Shown: one piece after another, positions 27,700 to 36,300 of the stretch
Layout: every line of letters starts with the position of its first letter
How positions within the stretch are numbered: position 1 is the stretch's first letter
Assembly: GCA_002364615.1 (NCBI GenBank)
Contig: DEYP01000016.1
Span: forward strand, 62,001-126,000
DNA from: Arsukibacterium sp. UBA3155
GTDB taxonomy: Bacteria > Pseudomonadota > Gammaproteobacteria > Enterobacterales > Alteromonadaceae
Direction of reading: 5' to 3'
Length of the DNA stretch: 64,000 nt
Program-made: the position numbers and the translations under genes
The notes under the pieces: model-generated
Databases searched by the model: none
What the model was told of the DNA's origin: nothing
Seen by the model: only the letters and a program-made list of their open reading frames with translations

Positions 27700-28674
27700 A
27701 TGCAAAAAATAAAAACTCAGTGGCTTGGTGGCCTGGCTAGCATAATACTTTTAGCAGCCAGTCAACTGGCGCTGGCTGACTCACGTGAAGTGGTCAATGA
27801 AAGTCGCAGTGTTTCTGCCAACGAAAAAATTTATATCGAAGTCATGAGCGGTGAAATTACCATTAGCGCGGCGGCTGGCAATACGTTTAGTGTCAGCGGA
27901 AAGCTGGACGAAAAAGCCACGGGCTATGAGTTTGACAGTAAAGATGGCTTTAGTCGTTTTGAAATGAAAATGCCGCGTCAGGTAAACTATAGCGCTAAAG
28001 ATAAAACCAATATGGCGGAGCTGCATATTGAGGTGCCGATTGGCAGCAACGTTGAGTTTAAAGGCGTAAATGGCAATGTGAGTGTGAGCGGTATTCACGG
28101 CAGCAGTGACATTGGTACCGTTAATGGCCAGATAGTAGCCAGTGATTTACGTAGCAGCGTTAAGCTCAGCACCGTTAACGGCAAAATGAGAGTTAAAGAC
28201 GTAGCGGGCAAGGTGGAACTAAGCTCAGTTAACGGTAAAATTACCGACGAGGGCTCAATGGGCCGGGTAAGCTATGAAGTGGTGAACGGTAAGGTTGACG
28301 CCAATAGCCAGGCAGAGGAAGTTAACATCAGTACCGTCAACGGCGATGCCACACTTACTCTTAATGGCACAAAAACGGTGAAACTTAGCACGGTAAATGG
28401 CCAGGTTGAGGCAGCGCTGCGTGGAGTAACCAACCCGCAGATCACAGGTAGCAGTGTCAGTGGAGATATTGAACTCACGCTTGAAAGCATTGCCAGCGTC
28501 CGGGTTGAAGTTAAAGCCTCGGCCGGCGGTAGCATTGACAACAAGTTAAGTAACGACAAAGCTACTAAAGCGAAATACGGCCCGTCACGCAGCCTGCAGT
28601 TTACCCTGGGTAGCGGTGATGGCAGTGTTGAGCTGACAACAGTAAGTGGCGATATAAAGCTGGAGAAGCGGTAA
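27700..28674 (+). CDS. Exported DUF4097 beta-solenoid protein with VNG repeats
   Basis: A signal peptide (cleavage after LALA at about residue 26) is followed by a predicted beta-helix of DUF4097 type (putative adhesin-like). Between residues 120 and 240 the pattern VNG recurs seven times at roughly 18-residue spacing: GVNGN, TVNGQ, TVNGK, SVNGK, VVNGK, TVNGD, TVNGQ. No catalytic residues are visible. TAGGAG precedes the ATG. It is the third gene of the ECF operon, so it is probably a stress- or envelope-responsive periplasmic or surface protein; its exact role is unknown. Confidence 0.8.
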   Translation: MQKIKTQWLGGLASIILLAASQLALADSREVVNESRSVSANEKIYIEVMSGEITISAAAGNTFSVSGKLDEKATGYEFDSKDGFSRFEMKMPRQVNYSAKDKTNMAELHIEVPIGSNVEFKGVNGNVSVSGIHGSSDIGTVNGQIVASDLRSSVKLSTVNGKMRVKDVAGKVELSSVNGKITDEGSMGRVSYEVVNGKVDANSQAEEVNISTVNGDATLTLNGTKTVKLSTVNGQVEAALRGVTNPQITGSSVSGDIELTLESIASVRVEVKASAGGSIDNKLSNDKATKAKYGPSRSLQFTLGSGDGSVELTTVSGDIKLEKR

Positions 28675-28708
28675 CCCGTCAAGCTAATTCTCGGTTACCA
28701 CTTTATCA

Positions 28709-28732
28709 AAAGGCCGCAATTGCGGCCTTTTA
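28709..28732. terminator. Bidirectional terminator between the DUF4097 and rluF-like genes
   Basis: The stem AAAGGCCGCA/TGCGGCCTTT is followed by TTA on the plus strand, with A residues upstream that give T on the minus strand. It separates convergent transcripts and overlaps the last bases of the minus-strand gene. Confidence 0.8.
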
Positions 28733-29494
28733 TGTGATATCTGAAGAGTAAGTATTGTTAGTGGTGTTTAGATTTTGCATTGCCAGGATTTCGACCGCAT
28801 TTAGCTGACGATGCTGCCCTATAGCCAACTCATTAAGCAGTAAGTTGCCGATCGCGGTGCGTTGTAAGGCGCTAACCCGGTAACCCAGCGCTTTGCACAT
28901 ATAACGAATTTGCCGGTGCAGGCCCTGGGTCAGCACAATTTCAAATTGCTGTGGCCCGCGCGCTGCTACCTGGCAGGGGCGCGACTGATAGTGGTTCTGA
29001 CCCAGCTGCCAGCTTACCCCTGTCGCCATTTGCCGGATAAAATCTGTAGTTATTACTTTATCCGTTGCCACTAAATAGGTTTTATTATGGTAGTAATCGG
29101 GGTGCAGTAAACGCTGACACAATTTACCATCGTTAGTTAGTAGCAATAAGCCGCTGGAGTCTTTATCCAGCCGGCCTACGGCAAATAAACGCTGAGGCAA
29201 GGTTTTTAATATTTGGTATAAACTTGTCGGATCATCGGGCCGGTTGTTGCAGTCAATGCCTACCGGTTTGTGGAACATCAGGTAACAACGTGCAGGCACA
29301 TCAGTTAATAGAGTGTCGTCAATCTTAATGGTATCTGTACCGCAGACCAGGTCGATATGAGACGCAGGACGACCGTTCAGGCTTACTCTGTTATCGCTGA
29401 TAAGCCGGCTGGCGGCACGGCGCGAACAATAACCGCTGTGTGCTATCCATTTAGCCAGCCGCAGGCTTTCAGAGTGTTGGGTTACATCATTCAT
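28730..29494 (-). CDS. rluF: 23S rRNA pseudouridine synthase, RluF-like
   Basis: An RsuA/RluB/E/F-family enzyme with an N-terminal S4 domain (LAKWIAHSGYCSRRAASRLI) and the catalytic motif GRLDKDSSGLLLL, catalytic Asp110. RluF-type clues are YLMFHKPVGIDCNN and KTYLVATDK; RluF modifies U2604 of 23S rRNA in E. coli. At 254 residues it is shorter than E. coli RluF (290) because it lacks the C-terminal tail. An RsuA or RluE assignment is less likely since those lack this arrangement, but the family is close-knit. Confidence 0.8.
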   Translation of the reverse strand: MNDVTQHSESLRLAKWIAHSGYCSRRAASRLISDNRVSLNGRPASHIDLVCGTDTIKIDDTLLTDVPARCYLMFHKPVGIDCNNRPDDPTSLYQILKTLPQRLFAVGRLDKDSSGLLLLTNDGKLCQRLLHPDYYHNKTYLVATDKVITTDFIRQMATGVSWQLGQNHYQSRPCQVAARGPQQFEIVLTQGLHRQIRYMCKALGYRVSALQRTAIGNLLLNELAIGQHRQLNAVEILAMQNLNTTNNTYSSDIT

Positions 29495-29562
29495 AAAGCG
29501 TTGAACAACCCTTAATCTTATACAATTGCAGTGATATCACGCGGTAATGTCATAATACTGCC

Positions 29563-29653
29563 ATTAAGTGCTGCCATAATTTGCCTTGTTACACCTTCCT
29601 TCCTGGATATTACTCACTGCATGGTGAAGGGAGCTTTTGCTCCCGGTTTTTTC
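29563..29653 (+). ncRNA. Candidate small RNA ending in a terminator
   Basis: The interval between two minus-strand genes holds, on the plus strand, an extended -10 (TGTCATAAT, 29548-29556, with TTGCAG 19 bases upstream of CATAAT) and about 90 bases later a hairpin GGGAGC-TTTT-GCTCCC followed by GG and six T. No plus-strand gene lies between them. The product would be about 90 nt with pyrimidine-rich segments. It is a prediction from signals only; the hairpin could instead serve the minus-strand DUF4136 gene, although its T run faces the other way. Confidence 0.35.
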
Positions 29654-29660
29654 TGTGAGA

Positions 29661-30338
29661 TTAGTTTTCCTGCTCAGCCAGACGGGTAGGATAGCGCTGA
29701 TAAATTAGTTGAACAGCATCAGTTATCGCTTGTTGCGGCTGTGCCATAGCTTTTTGAGTTAGCCGGCCATCTACCAGACCTTGCCAGACCAGGCGTTGCT
29801 CTTTAGCATCAATCACATCGATGGTAACGGTACCCACTTTATATTCGTTTTTTTCCAGTTGGTTGCCAAACAAGGGGATACCAAACATAAAACTACTGCT
29901 TCTGCCGTAGTAACCGTAACCGGCATTAATTGAAAAGGGTGAGCTTCGCACATCAGTGCGGGTTTCTACATTGGTCATATAGTTAACCAGCAACTGCGGG
30001 TTTTGCTCAGTGTATTGATACCCTAATGCTGCCATTTCAGCATTTATTGCAGTTTTGAAATGCTGATCCAGTAAGGTGGTATAGGCTTTAGCCTCGGTAT
30101 CGGCGGCTTTCACTTCTGCTGCCAAGGGTTCAGTACCGGTTGATTGCTGTTGCACATCGGTAGCCGCTTTTTCTTCCGGATCTGGCTGGTAAAAGCCATA
30201 GGTTTGATATTGCTGAAAATTGACATTTCGATCGTAATCTACCGTAGCTTGTCGTGAACTGGAACAAGCACTAAGCCCCAGTAACAGGGCCGCGGCAAGG
30301 CTGCCAAAACGAACCAGCGTATTGTTAATAATTGCCAT
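29661..30338 (-). CDS. DUF4136 lipoprotein
   Basis: A 225-residue protein with lipobox LSAC at about residues 22-25 (LLLGLSACSSSRQ). The family pattern follows: VDYDRNVNFQQYQTYGFYQP near the N terminus, a variable linker, then FKTAINAEMAALGYQYTEQN, and near the C terminus VGTVTIDVIDAKEQRLVWQG. DUF4136 proteins are periplasmic or outer-membrane lipoproteins of unknown function. The linker from about residue 55 to 90 is longer and more charged than in minimal members. The Shine-Dalgarno is AGAGGTAA. Confidence 0.85.
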   Translation of the reverse strand: MAIINNTLVRFGSLAAALLLGLSACSSSRQATVDYDRNVNFQQYQTYGFYQPDPEEKAATDVQQQSTGTEPLAAEVKAADTEAKAYTTLLDQHFKTAINAEMAALGYQYTEQNPQLLVNYMTNVETRTDVRSSPFSINAGYGYYGRSSSFMFGIPLFGNQLEKNEYKVGTVTIDVIDAKEQRLVWQGLVDGRLTQKAMAQPQQAITDAVQLIYQRYPTRLAEQEN

Positions 30339-30459
30339 AGTTACCTCTTATCAGCGAATATTGGCTTATCCCAGATGGTTGAGTTTATAGTAACTATGAC
30401 TCAACACTAAACAATAAGTTTGGTTAAATTTAGTGGCAGCCTCGGTTAACGGTTAGCTG

Positions 30460-31941
30460 TTAAAAACGGTAATTAAACTGCACAGCCAGTAATTGTCCTT
30501 TGTTGCTGTACTGCCCCTGATAACCACTGTCATACAGTGGCTCATCTTGAACATTATACTCACGCTCGCTTACTGTTACGTCACCGGTAAATAAATAGCC
30601 ATAAGCCATATCAATGCTTAACTGCTGATTGAGCTGCCAGTTGGCGCCAACCGTGACCCATAGCCGATCATCTGTCGGGATCCGGGCGGTTTTGTGGCTT
30701 GGCGCTATTGGGTTTTCATCGAAGGCGGCACCGGTTTTCAGGGTTAAATCTGCGTTGTAGACATAGCTTACGCCCAGCGCAGCAGACCAGCTGTTTTGCC
30801 ACTGCTGCGGAATATAGCCAATATAGCCCGGGCTATTCAGATTTGGAGGTCGCTGGGTATTTAACGAAATACTGGGGGTAAGGTCAGTACTTACAATATC
30901 AATGCTGTCAAACTCACTCCACTGCGTCCAGGCAATGCTTAGCTGCACCGATAACGCCGCTGAAATTTGCTGATCCAGACTAAAGGCAGCGCTGGCCGGG
31001 GTAGTCAGTGCCAGCTGACTGGCTTCGACCAGCTGACCGTTTGCCGCCAGTTTACCGGTGCTTAAATCAATTGCTGGCAGGTTAGGCGCCACTACCAGGT
31101 AATTCGGATTACCGGTAACACTGGCACCGGTTATTGGGGTATTGGTGATAACCGAGTCGCCTTGCAGGTTATAACGCACAGCAGAATGCCAGGTCAACGC
31201 CAGCCGGGTGCCTGCGACAGGCTCACCATGAATACCTAAAGTATAGCCAAAGGCAATATCATCACCAGCCACTTCATAATGGCTGTTGCAGTAGGCATCG
31301 TTATATACGGCAGCACCAAACATCGCGTTAGTGGTGGCCTCACCTAGCTCACATAAACCACTATGGTCTTTATATTTTGATAAGGTGCCTTGTGCATGAT
31401 TAATTGAAATACCAGCGCCAACTGACCATTGCTCATTCAGCTTAAAACCGATTGCCGGCTGCAGGCTTAACACCTGGATGGCGGTTTCGTCGGCAAAGTA
31501 GCGGCCAACAAAGTCGTTGTCGTAATCAGATGACAGGCCAAACGGTACATAAAAGCCAATACCCCAGCTTAACTGCTCTGAGACCTTGTCAGCATAAAAT
31601 ACAAAAGGCACCAGTTCATTTAAACTATTTGCCCCCTCTGTTCGTCCAATAACAGACTGACCATTAGCACTTTGCGCGCGGGCATCCCGATAATTGGTTT
31701 TGGCGTTAATCAGGTTAAGGCCCGCAGATAATTGCGCGCCATTAGCGGCAGTCAGCCTGGTTAATGCGGCCGGATTAGAATAGACCAGACTGGCATCGCT
31801 GATTTGGGCGCCGCGGCCAGCGTAGGCATTACCCATACTGCTAACCGATTGTTCAAACAGTTTGTAGCCTTCTGCAGAAACACCGGTGCTGCAAAGAGCC
31901 AGTGTTACCGCAATAAAAAGGCGGTTTTTTGGTAAAGTCAT
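30460..31941 (-). CDS. fadL: FadL-family outer-membrane long-chain fatty acid transporter
   Basis: A 14-stranded outer-membrane barrel that takes up long-chain fatty acids or other hydrophobic compounds. The signal peptide is cleaved near GVSA-EG; the mature N terminus has the hatch motif SVSSMGNAYAGRGA and the family NPA signature SNPAALTRL; the protein ends in aromatic FNYRF, as outer-membrane barrels do. Length (493) is usual. A FadR-like operator overlaps its promoter, which supports fatty-acid regulation and the FadL call over aromatic-compound TodX relatives. Confidence 0.9.
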   Translation of the reverse strand: MTLPKNRLFIAVTLALCSTGVSAEGYKLFEQSVSSMGNAYAGRGAQISDASLVYSNPAALTRLTAANGAQLSAGLNLINAKTNYRDARAQSANGQSVIGRTEGANSLNELVPFVFYADKVSEQLSWGIGFYVPFGLSSDYDNDFVGRYFADETAIQVLSLQPAIGFKLNEQWSVGAGISINHAQGTLSKYKDHSGLCELGEATTNAMFGAAVYNDAYCNSHYEVAGDDIAFGYTLGIHGEPVAGTRLALTWHSAVRYNLQGDSVITNTPITGASVTGNPNYLVVAPNLPAIDLSTGKLAANGQLVEASQLALTTPASAAFSLDQQISAALSVQLSIAWTQWSEFDSIDIVSTDLTPSISLNTQRPPNLNSPGYIGYIPQQWQNSWSAALGVSYVYNADLTLKTGAAFDENPIAPSHKTARIPTDDRLWVTVGANWQLNQQLSIDMAYGYLFTGDVTVSEREYNVQDEPLYDSGYQGQYSNKGQLLAVQFNYRF

Positions 31942-31978
31942 GTGCTTACTCCGTTACTAACGTTTCAGTATTATAGAG

Positions 31979-31989
31979 AGGTCGGACCT
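31979..31989 (-). promoter_or_regulatory. FadR-like operator in the fadL promoter
   Basis: AGGTCGGACCT is an 11-bp perfect dyad that matches the GGTCnGACC core of FadR sites. On the minus strand it lies just upstream of a perfect -10 TATAAT (31975-31970), 38-48 bases before the fadL ATG, where bound repressor would block polymerase. Confidence 0.65.
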
Positions 31990-32157
31990 TAGAGTATATG
32001 CACTACCTCTCGTATGTTGGGCCATTTACCGCAATAATTTACAACTTTTCGCTAAATTTTAGTGTAACTCGCTAACTGGTAGCATCTAAGAACAATCAGT
32101 TACAAAGTAAATATGTTTAACTGATTGAATAACAATATAAAAAATATAAAATTCAGT

Positions 32158-32174
32158 CTGGCATAGCCTCTGCA
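32158..32174 (+). promoter_or_regulatory. Sigma-54-like promoter of the RND efflux operon
   Basis: CTGGCATAGCCTCTGCA has GG and GC separated by exactly ten bases (GG at 32160-32161, GC at 32172-32173) and a good TGGCA -24 box. It lies 86 bases before the adaptor start. An AT-rich stretch precedes it, and a 9-bp inverted repeat (AATCAGTTA at 32094, TAACTGATT at 32118) sits 60-90 bases upstream of the predicted start, a usual enhancer position. The rest of this 318-base intergenic region holds only the fadL promoter. Confidence 0.5.
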
Positions 32175-32259
32175 TTAGGTGCTACCAGTAGCAATAACAT
32201 ATTTGATAATGTCGCCAGGATAGATTCTGACGATAAGTGCAAAACAAGGACCTTATAAA

Positions 32260-33315
32260 ATGAAAACGTTATCTCTGGTTGTGGCAGTGTTGAGCTCGGC
32301 AGTATTTTTGAGTGGTTGTAATCAGGCCAATAGCAGCAGCAACAGTGACACCGCAGAAGTGGTTGCGATACCGGTTGAAGCAGCGCTGGCGCGCCCGGGA
32401 GAAATTAGTAGTAGTTACCATACTAATACCACCCTGGAAGCACGTGCTGAGACCGACGTCATCAGTAAAAGCAGTGGTATTGTAGAGCAGGTGCTGGTGG
32501 AAGAGGGCGACTATGTTAAGGCCGGTCAGTTGCTGGCCTTGCTGGAAAACGAACGGCAGCGGTTTATGCTGGCTAAAGAGCAAGCCGAACTCAGCCGCTT
32601 GGACAGTGAGTTAAAGCGCATGGCTGAAATGTACCAACGCCAGTTAATCAGCACCGATGTTTATGAAAAGTTGCGTTGGCAACATGATGCAACAAAAGCC
32701 GCTGTCGACTTAGCTGAATTAAGCGTACGCGAAACTGAAATTCGTGCCCCGATTGCCGGTGTAGTGTCGCGCCGCTACGTCAAAGTGGGTGAGCTTATCA
32801 GCCAGATGGCGCCGCAGTCGTTATTTCACCTGGTAGCCAATAGTGAGCTTGAAGCCGTCGTGCATATTCCTGAGCAGCAACTGGCGCAGGCTAAAGCGGG
32901 CCAGGCTGCTATTTTGCGCTTTTCAGGCATGTTACCGGTGCAGGCGAATATCAGTCGTATATCACCGGTAGTGGATGCGCAATCTGGTACGGTTCGCACC
33001 ACGTTAATTATCGATAATAAGAACGGTGAGCTGCGTCCCGGCATGTTTGCTCAGGTTGAACTGAAATTTGACGTAAAAACGGACGCGTTGCTGGTGCCTA
33101 AACGGGCTATTATCACTATTGATAACCAACATAGCGTCTATGTAGTGGATAGCGAGGATAAAGTCAGCCGTAAAGCAGTTCATCTTGGTTACAGCTCAGA
33201 TAAAACGGTTGAAATTCTTGACGGTATCACTACGGGCGAGCAGGTTGTGGTCGCAGGACAGGGCGCGCTGAAAGATCAAAGCCTGGTAAAAGTAGTTACC
33301 ACTCGCGAGTTTTAA
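32260..33315 (+). CDS. RND efflux periplasmic adaptor (membrane fusion) lipoprotein
   Basis: The adaptor links the inner-membrane pumps encoded downstream to an outer-membrane channel. The lipobox LSGC is at residues 18-21. The lipoyl/barrel-sandwich hybrid halves are seen as VISKSSGIVEQVLVEEGDYV and EIRAPIAGVVSRRYVKVGEL, flanking a short coiled-coil hairpin; the beta-barrel and C-terminal membrane-proximal domains follow (DNKNGELRPGMFAQVEL, LVPKRAI). No TolC-like gene is nearby, so it would use a shared channel. A terminator separates it from the first permease. Confidence 0.9.
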   Translation: MKTLSLVVAVLSSAVFLSGCNQANSSSNSDTAEVVAIPVEAALARPGEISSSYHTNTTLEARAETDVISKSSGIVEQVLVEEGDYVKAGQLLALLENERQRFMLAKEQAELSRLDSELKRMAEMYQRQLISTDVYEKLRWQHDATKAAVDLAELSVRETEIRAPIAGVVSRRYVKVGELISQMAPQSLFHLVANSELEAVVHIPEQQLAQAKAGQAAILRFSGMLPVQANISRISPVVDAQSGTVRTTLIIDNKNGELRPGMFAQVELKFDVKTDALLVPKRAIITIDNQHSVYVVDSEDKVSRKAVHLGYSSDKTVEILDGITTGEQVVVAGQGALKDQSLVKVVTTREF

Positions 33316-33322
33316 CCCCCCT

Positions 33323-33346
33323 AAGCCCGGCTCTGCCGGGCTTTTT
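33323..33346 (+). terminator. Rho-independent terminator inside the RND operon
   Basis: The stem AAGCCCGG/CCGGGCTT with loop CTCTG is followed by a T run; it begins eight bases after the adaptor stop and 46 bases before the first permease. Confidence 0.8.
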
Positions 33347-33391
33347 ACTACAGTAATGAACGAAAAATAAGAAAATACTGAAAAGGAATTA

Positions 33392-36300
33392 ATGATGAAA
33401 CTGGTTGATGTAGCGGTAGCGCGCCCGGTCACAATATGGATGTTTACCTTTGGCATCCTGTTATTTGGTTTGGTGTCAGCAGGGCGCCTGGCGGTAAATT
33501 TGCTTCCCGATCTTTCGTATCCCAGCTTAACCATTCGCACCGAATATCTGGGCGCGGCGCCTGTTGAAGTAGAACAACTGGTCAGTAAGCCGATAGAAGA
33601 AGCACTAGGTATTGTTAAAGGGGTGCACAAGGTGCAATCGGTGTCACGCTCTGGCCGCTCCGATGTGGTGCTGGAGTTTGACTGGGGCACCGATATGGAT
33701 TTGGCCATGCTGGAGGTGCGGGAAAAACTGGATGTACTGCTGCTACCGCTGGATATTGAAAAGCCCCTGCTACTGCGCTTTAACCCTAATTTAGACCCTG
33801 TGGTACGCCTGGCATTGAGCCGCGAAGGCGGCATCAATTCTGAACGGGAATTAGTAACGCTACGCACTTACGCTGAAGAGGATTTACGTCGTAAGCTCGA
33901 AGCCATGCCAGGGATTGCCGCGGTGCGACCTGATGGTGGCTTAAATCAGGAAATTCAGGTATTGGTCGACCCGAATAGGCTCAGTCAGTTGCAACTTGAT
34001 ATCGGGCTAATCAGTAGCCGGCTGGCAGAGGAGAACATTAATTTAGCCGGTGGCCGACTGGAAACGCCGGGTTACGATTTTCTGGTACGCACCATTAACC
34101 AGTTTGCTGACTTATCGGCGATTGAAAACCTGTATCTGGCCAACGTTGGTACGTCACAAATACGTTTAAAAGATGTCGCCACGGTCGTCGATGCGTTTGC
34201 CGACAGAAAAAGTGTTACCTACGTTAATGGTGCTGAAGCCATTGAAGTGGCCATTTATAAAGAAGGCGACGCCAACATTGTTAAGGTCGCTGAATCCTTG
34301 CTGACCCAGTTGCCCGCCCTGCGTAAAGGGTTACCTCAGGATTATAGTCTGACCCTGGTATACGATCAGTCAGCTTTTATTAAACAAGCCATCAGTGAAG
34401 TGAAATCGGCCGGTATTGTTGGTGGCTTACTGGCTATGCTGGTGCTGTATTTATTTTTGCGCAATGTTTGGGCCACTGTGATTATTTCCGTGTCCATCCC
34501 GGTGTCGATTATTGCCACCTTTAACCTGATGTACGGTCAGGGTATTACTTTAAACATGATGAGCCTGGGCGGTATCGCGCTGGCTGTAGGCCTGTTGGTC
34601 GATAATGCCATTGTGGTACTTGAAAACATTGCCAGGCATAAAGAGCAGGGCAAATCTGCGCAAGAAGCGGCCAGAGCCGGTACTGGTGAAGTTGCCATGG
34701 CTATCACTGCCTCGACCCTGACCACCGTTGCGGTGTTCTTTCCACTGGTGTTTGTTGAGGGCATCGCCGGCCAGCTTTTTAAAGATCAGGCGCTTACTGT
34801 AACCTTTGCTTTGTTGGTGTCGCTCATTGTGGCGTTGACCCTTATTCCGACCATGGCGGCCCGTCAGCGGACAATGATAACGCCCGGCGATGCTCAGCCG
34901 GAAGCAGCAAGGGTTAAGGGCAGTCGCTGGTATCATAAAGTTGGCCGCATCCTGTTATGGGTGCCCAAAATGATTGGTAAAGGTCTGTATTATTTTATGC
35001 TTGGCGTGTTAAGCCTGCTTACCTTGTTCTGGCGCGCTGTCAGCCGGGTATTGGGTTTGTTATTTAAACCACTACTTTATGTCGTAAAAACAGGTCTGGA
35101 CGCGCTTACCCGTGGCTACCGGCGTTTACTCAGCGGCGCGTTGCAGACCAAAGCGCTAACCATAGGCTGTACGTTAATTATTGCCGCCCTGTGTTACAGC
35201 TTGCTACCACGACTTGGCGCAGATGTTATTCCTGAGCTGGCTCAGGGCGAATTTTACGTTGAAGTTCAGTTGCCTATTGGCAGTGCTATTGAACAAACCG
35301 ATGCGGTGGTAAAGGAGCTGGCAGCCATTGCGGCGCCACTGGCCGGGGTTGCCCGCAGTTATGGCCAGGTAGGGACGGGTGCGCAAATGACAGTAGACCC
35401 GTCCATTGGTGGCAGCCACTGGGGCCGGCTGAATATTGTTATGCAGCCTGGCAGTGACGAGCAGGCAGAGCAGCAGGTAACTGAACAGCTGCGCCAGCAT
35501 ATTGCCGGTATGGCCGGGGTAAAAGCCCGCTTTGATCGCCCTGAATTGTTTAGTTTTGCCACGCCGCTGGAAATTGAACTGACCGGTTTTGAGCTGGCAG
35601 AATTAAAGCAAGCTGCGGATCAACTGGTCAGCAGTCTGGCTGCAGAACCACGTTTTACCGATGTTAAAACCAGCTTACGCCCCGGCCAACCTGAAATAAC
35701 CCTGTACTTTGATCACGCCAGGTTAGCGCAACTTGGCATGACAGCCCAGCAGGTTGCAAAACGGGTTGCGGTATATGTGGGCGGGGAGGTCGCTGGCCAG
35801 TATTCGGTTAATGACCGGAAAATTGATATCCGGGTACGGTTAGCAGAGGAGTACCGCCAAACTGAGCAGCAACTTGCGTCACTTATTATTAACCCCGGCA
35901 GCGCGCAACCCTTACCTTTGTCTGCGGTGGCAGATATTCGTCGTGAACTGGGCCCCAGTGAAATTACCCGGGTTGCCCAGCAGCGGGTAGCGATTGTCAG
36001 TGCTAATCTGGCTTTTGGTGACTTAGAACAAGCTACTGCCAGCGCGCGCGAAATTGTTGCGCAGCAAAGCCTGCCATTTGGTGTTGGTGTGGTTGTCGCG
36101 GGACAGAGTGAAGAGATGCAGCGCGCATACAGCTCGTTAACCATGGCGTTATTGCTGGCGGTGTTTCTGGTTTATTTAGTGATGGCATCGCAGTTTGAAA
36201 ATCTGCTGCAACCCTTATTAATCCTGTTTACCGTGCCACTGGCCGGTGCCGGCGCTATTCTCGGCTTATGGTTAACCGATACCCGCTTATCCGTCATCGT

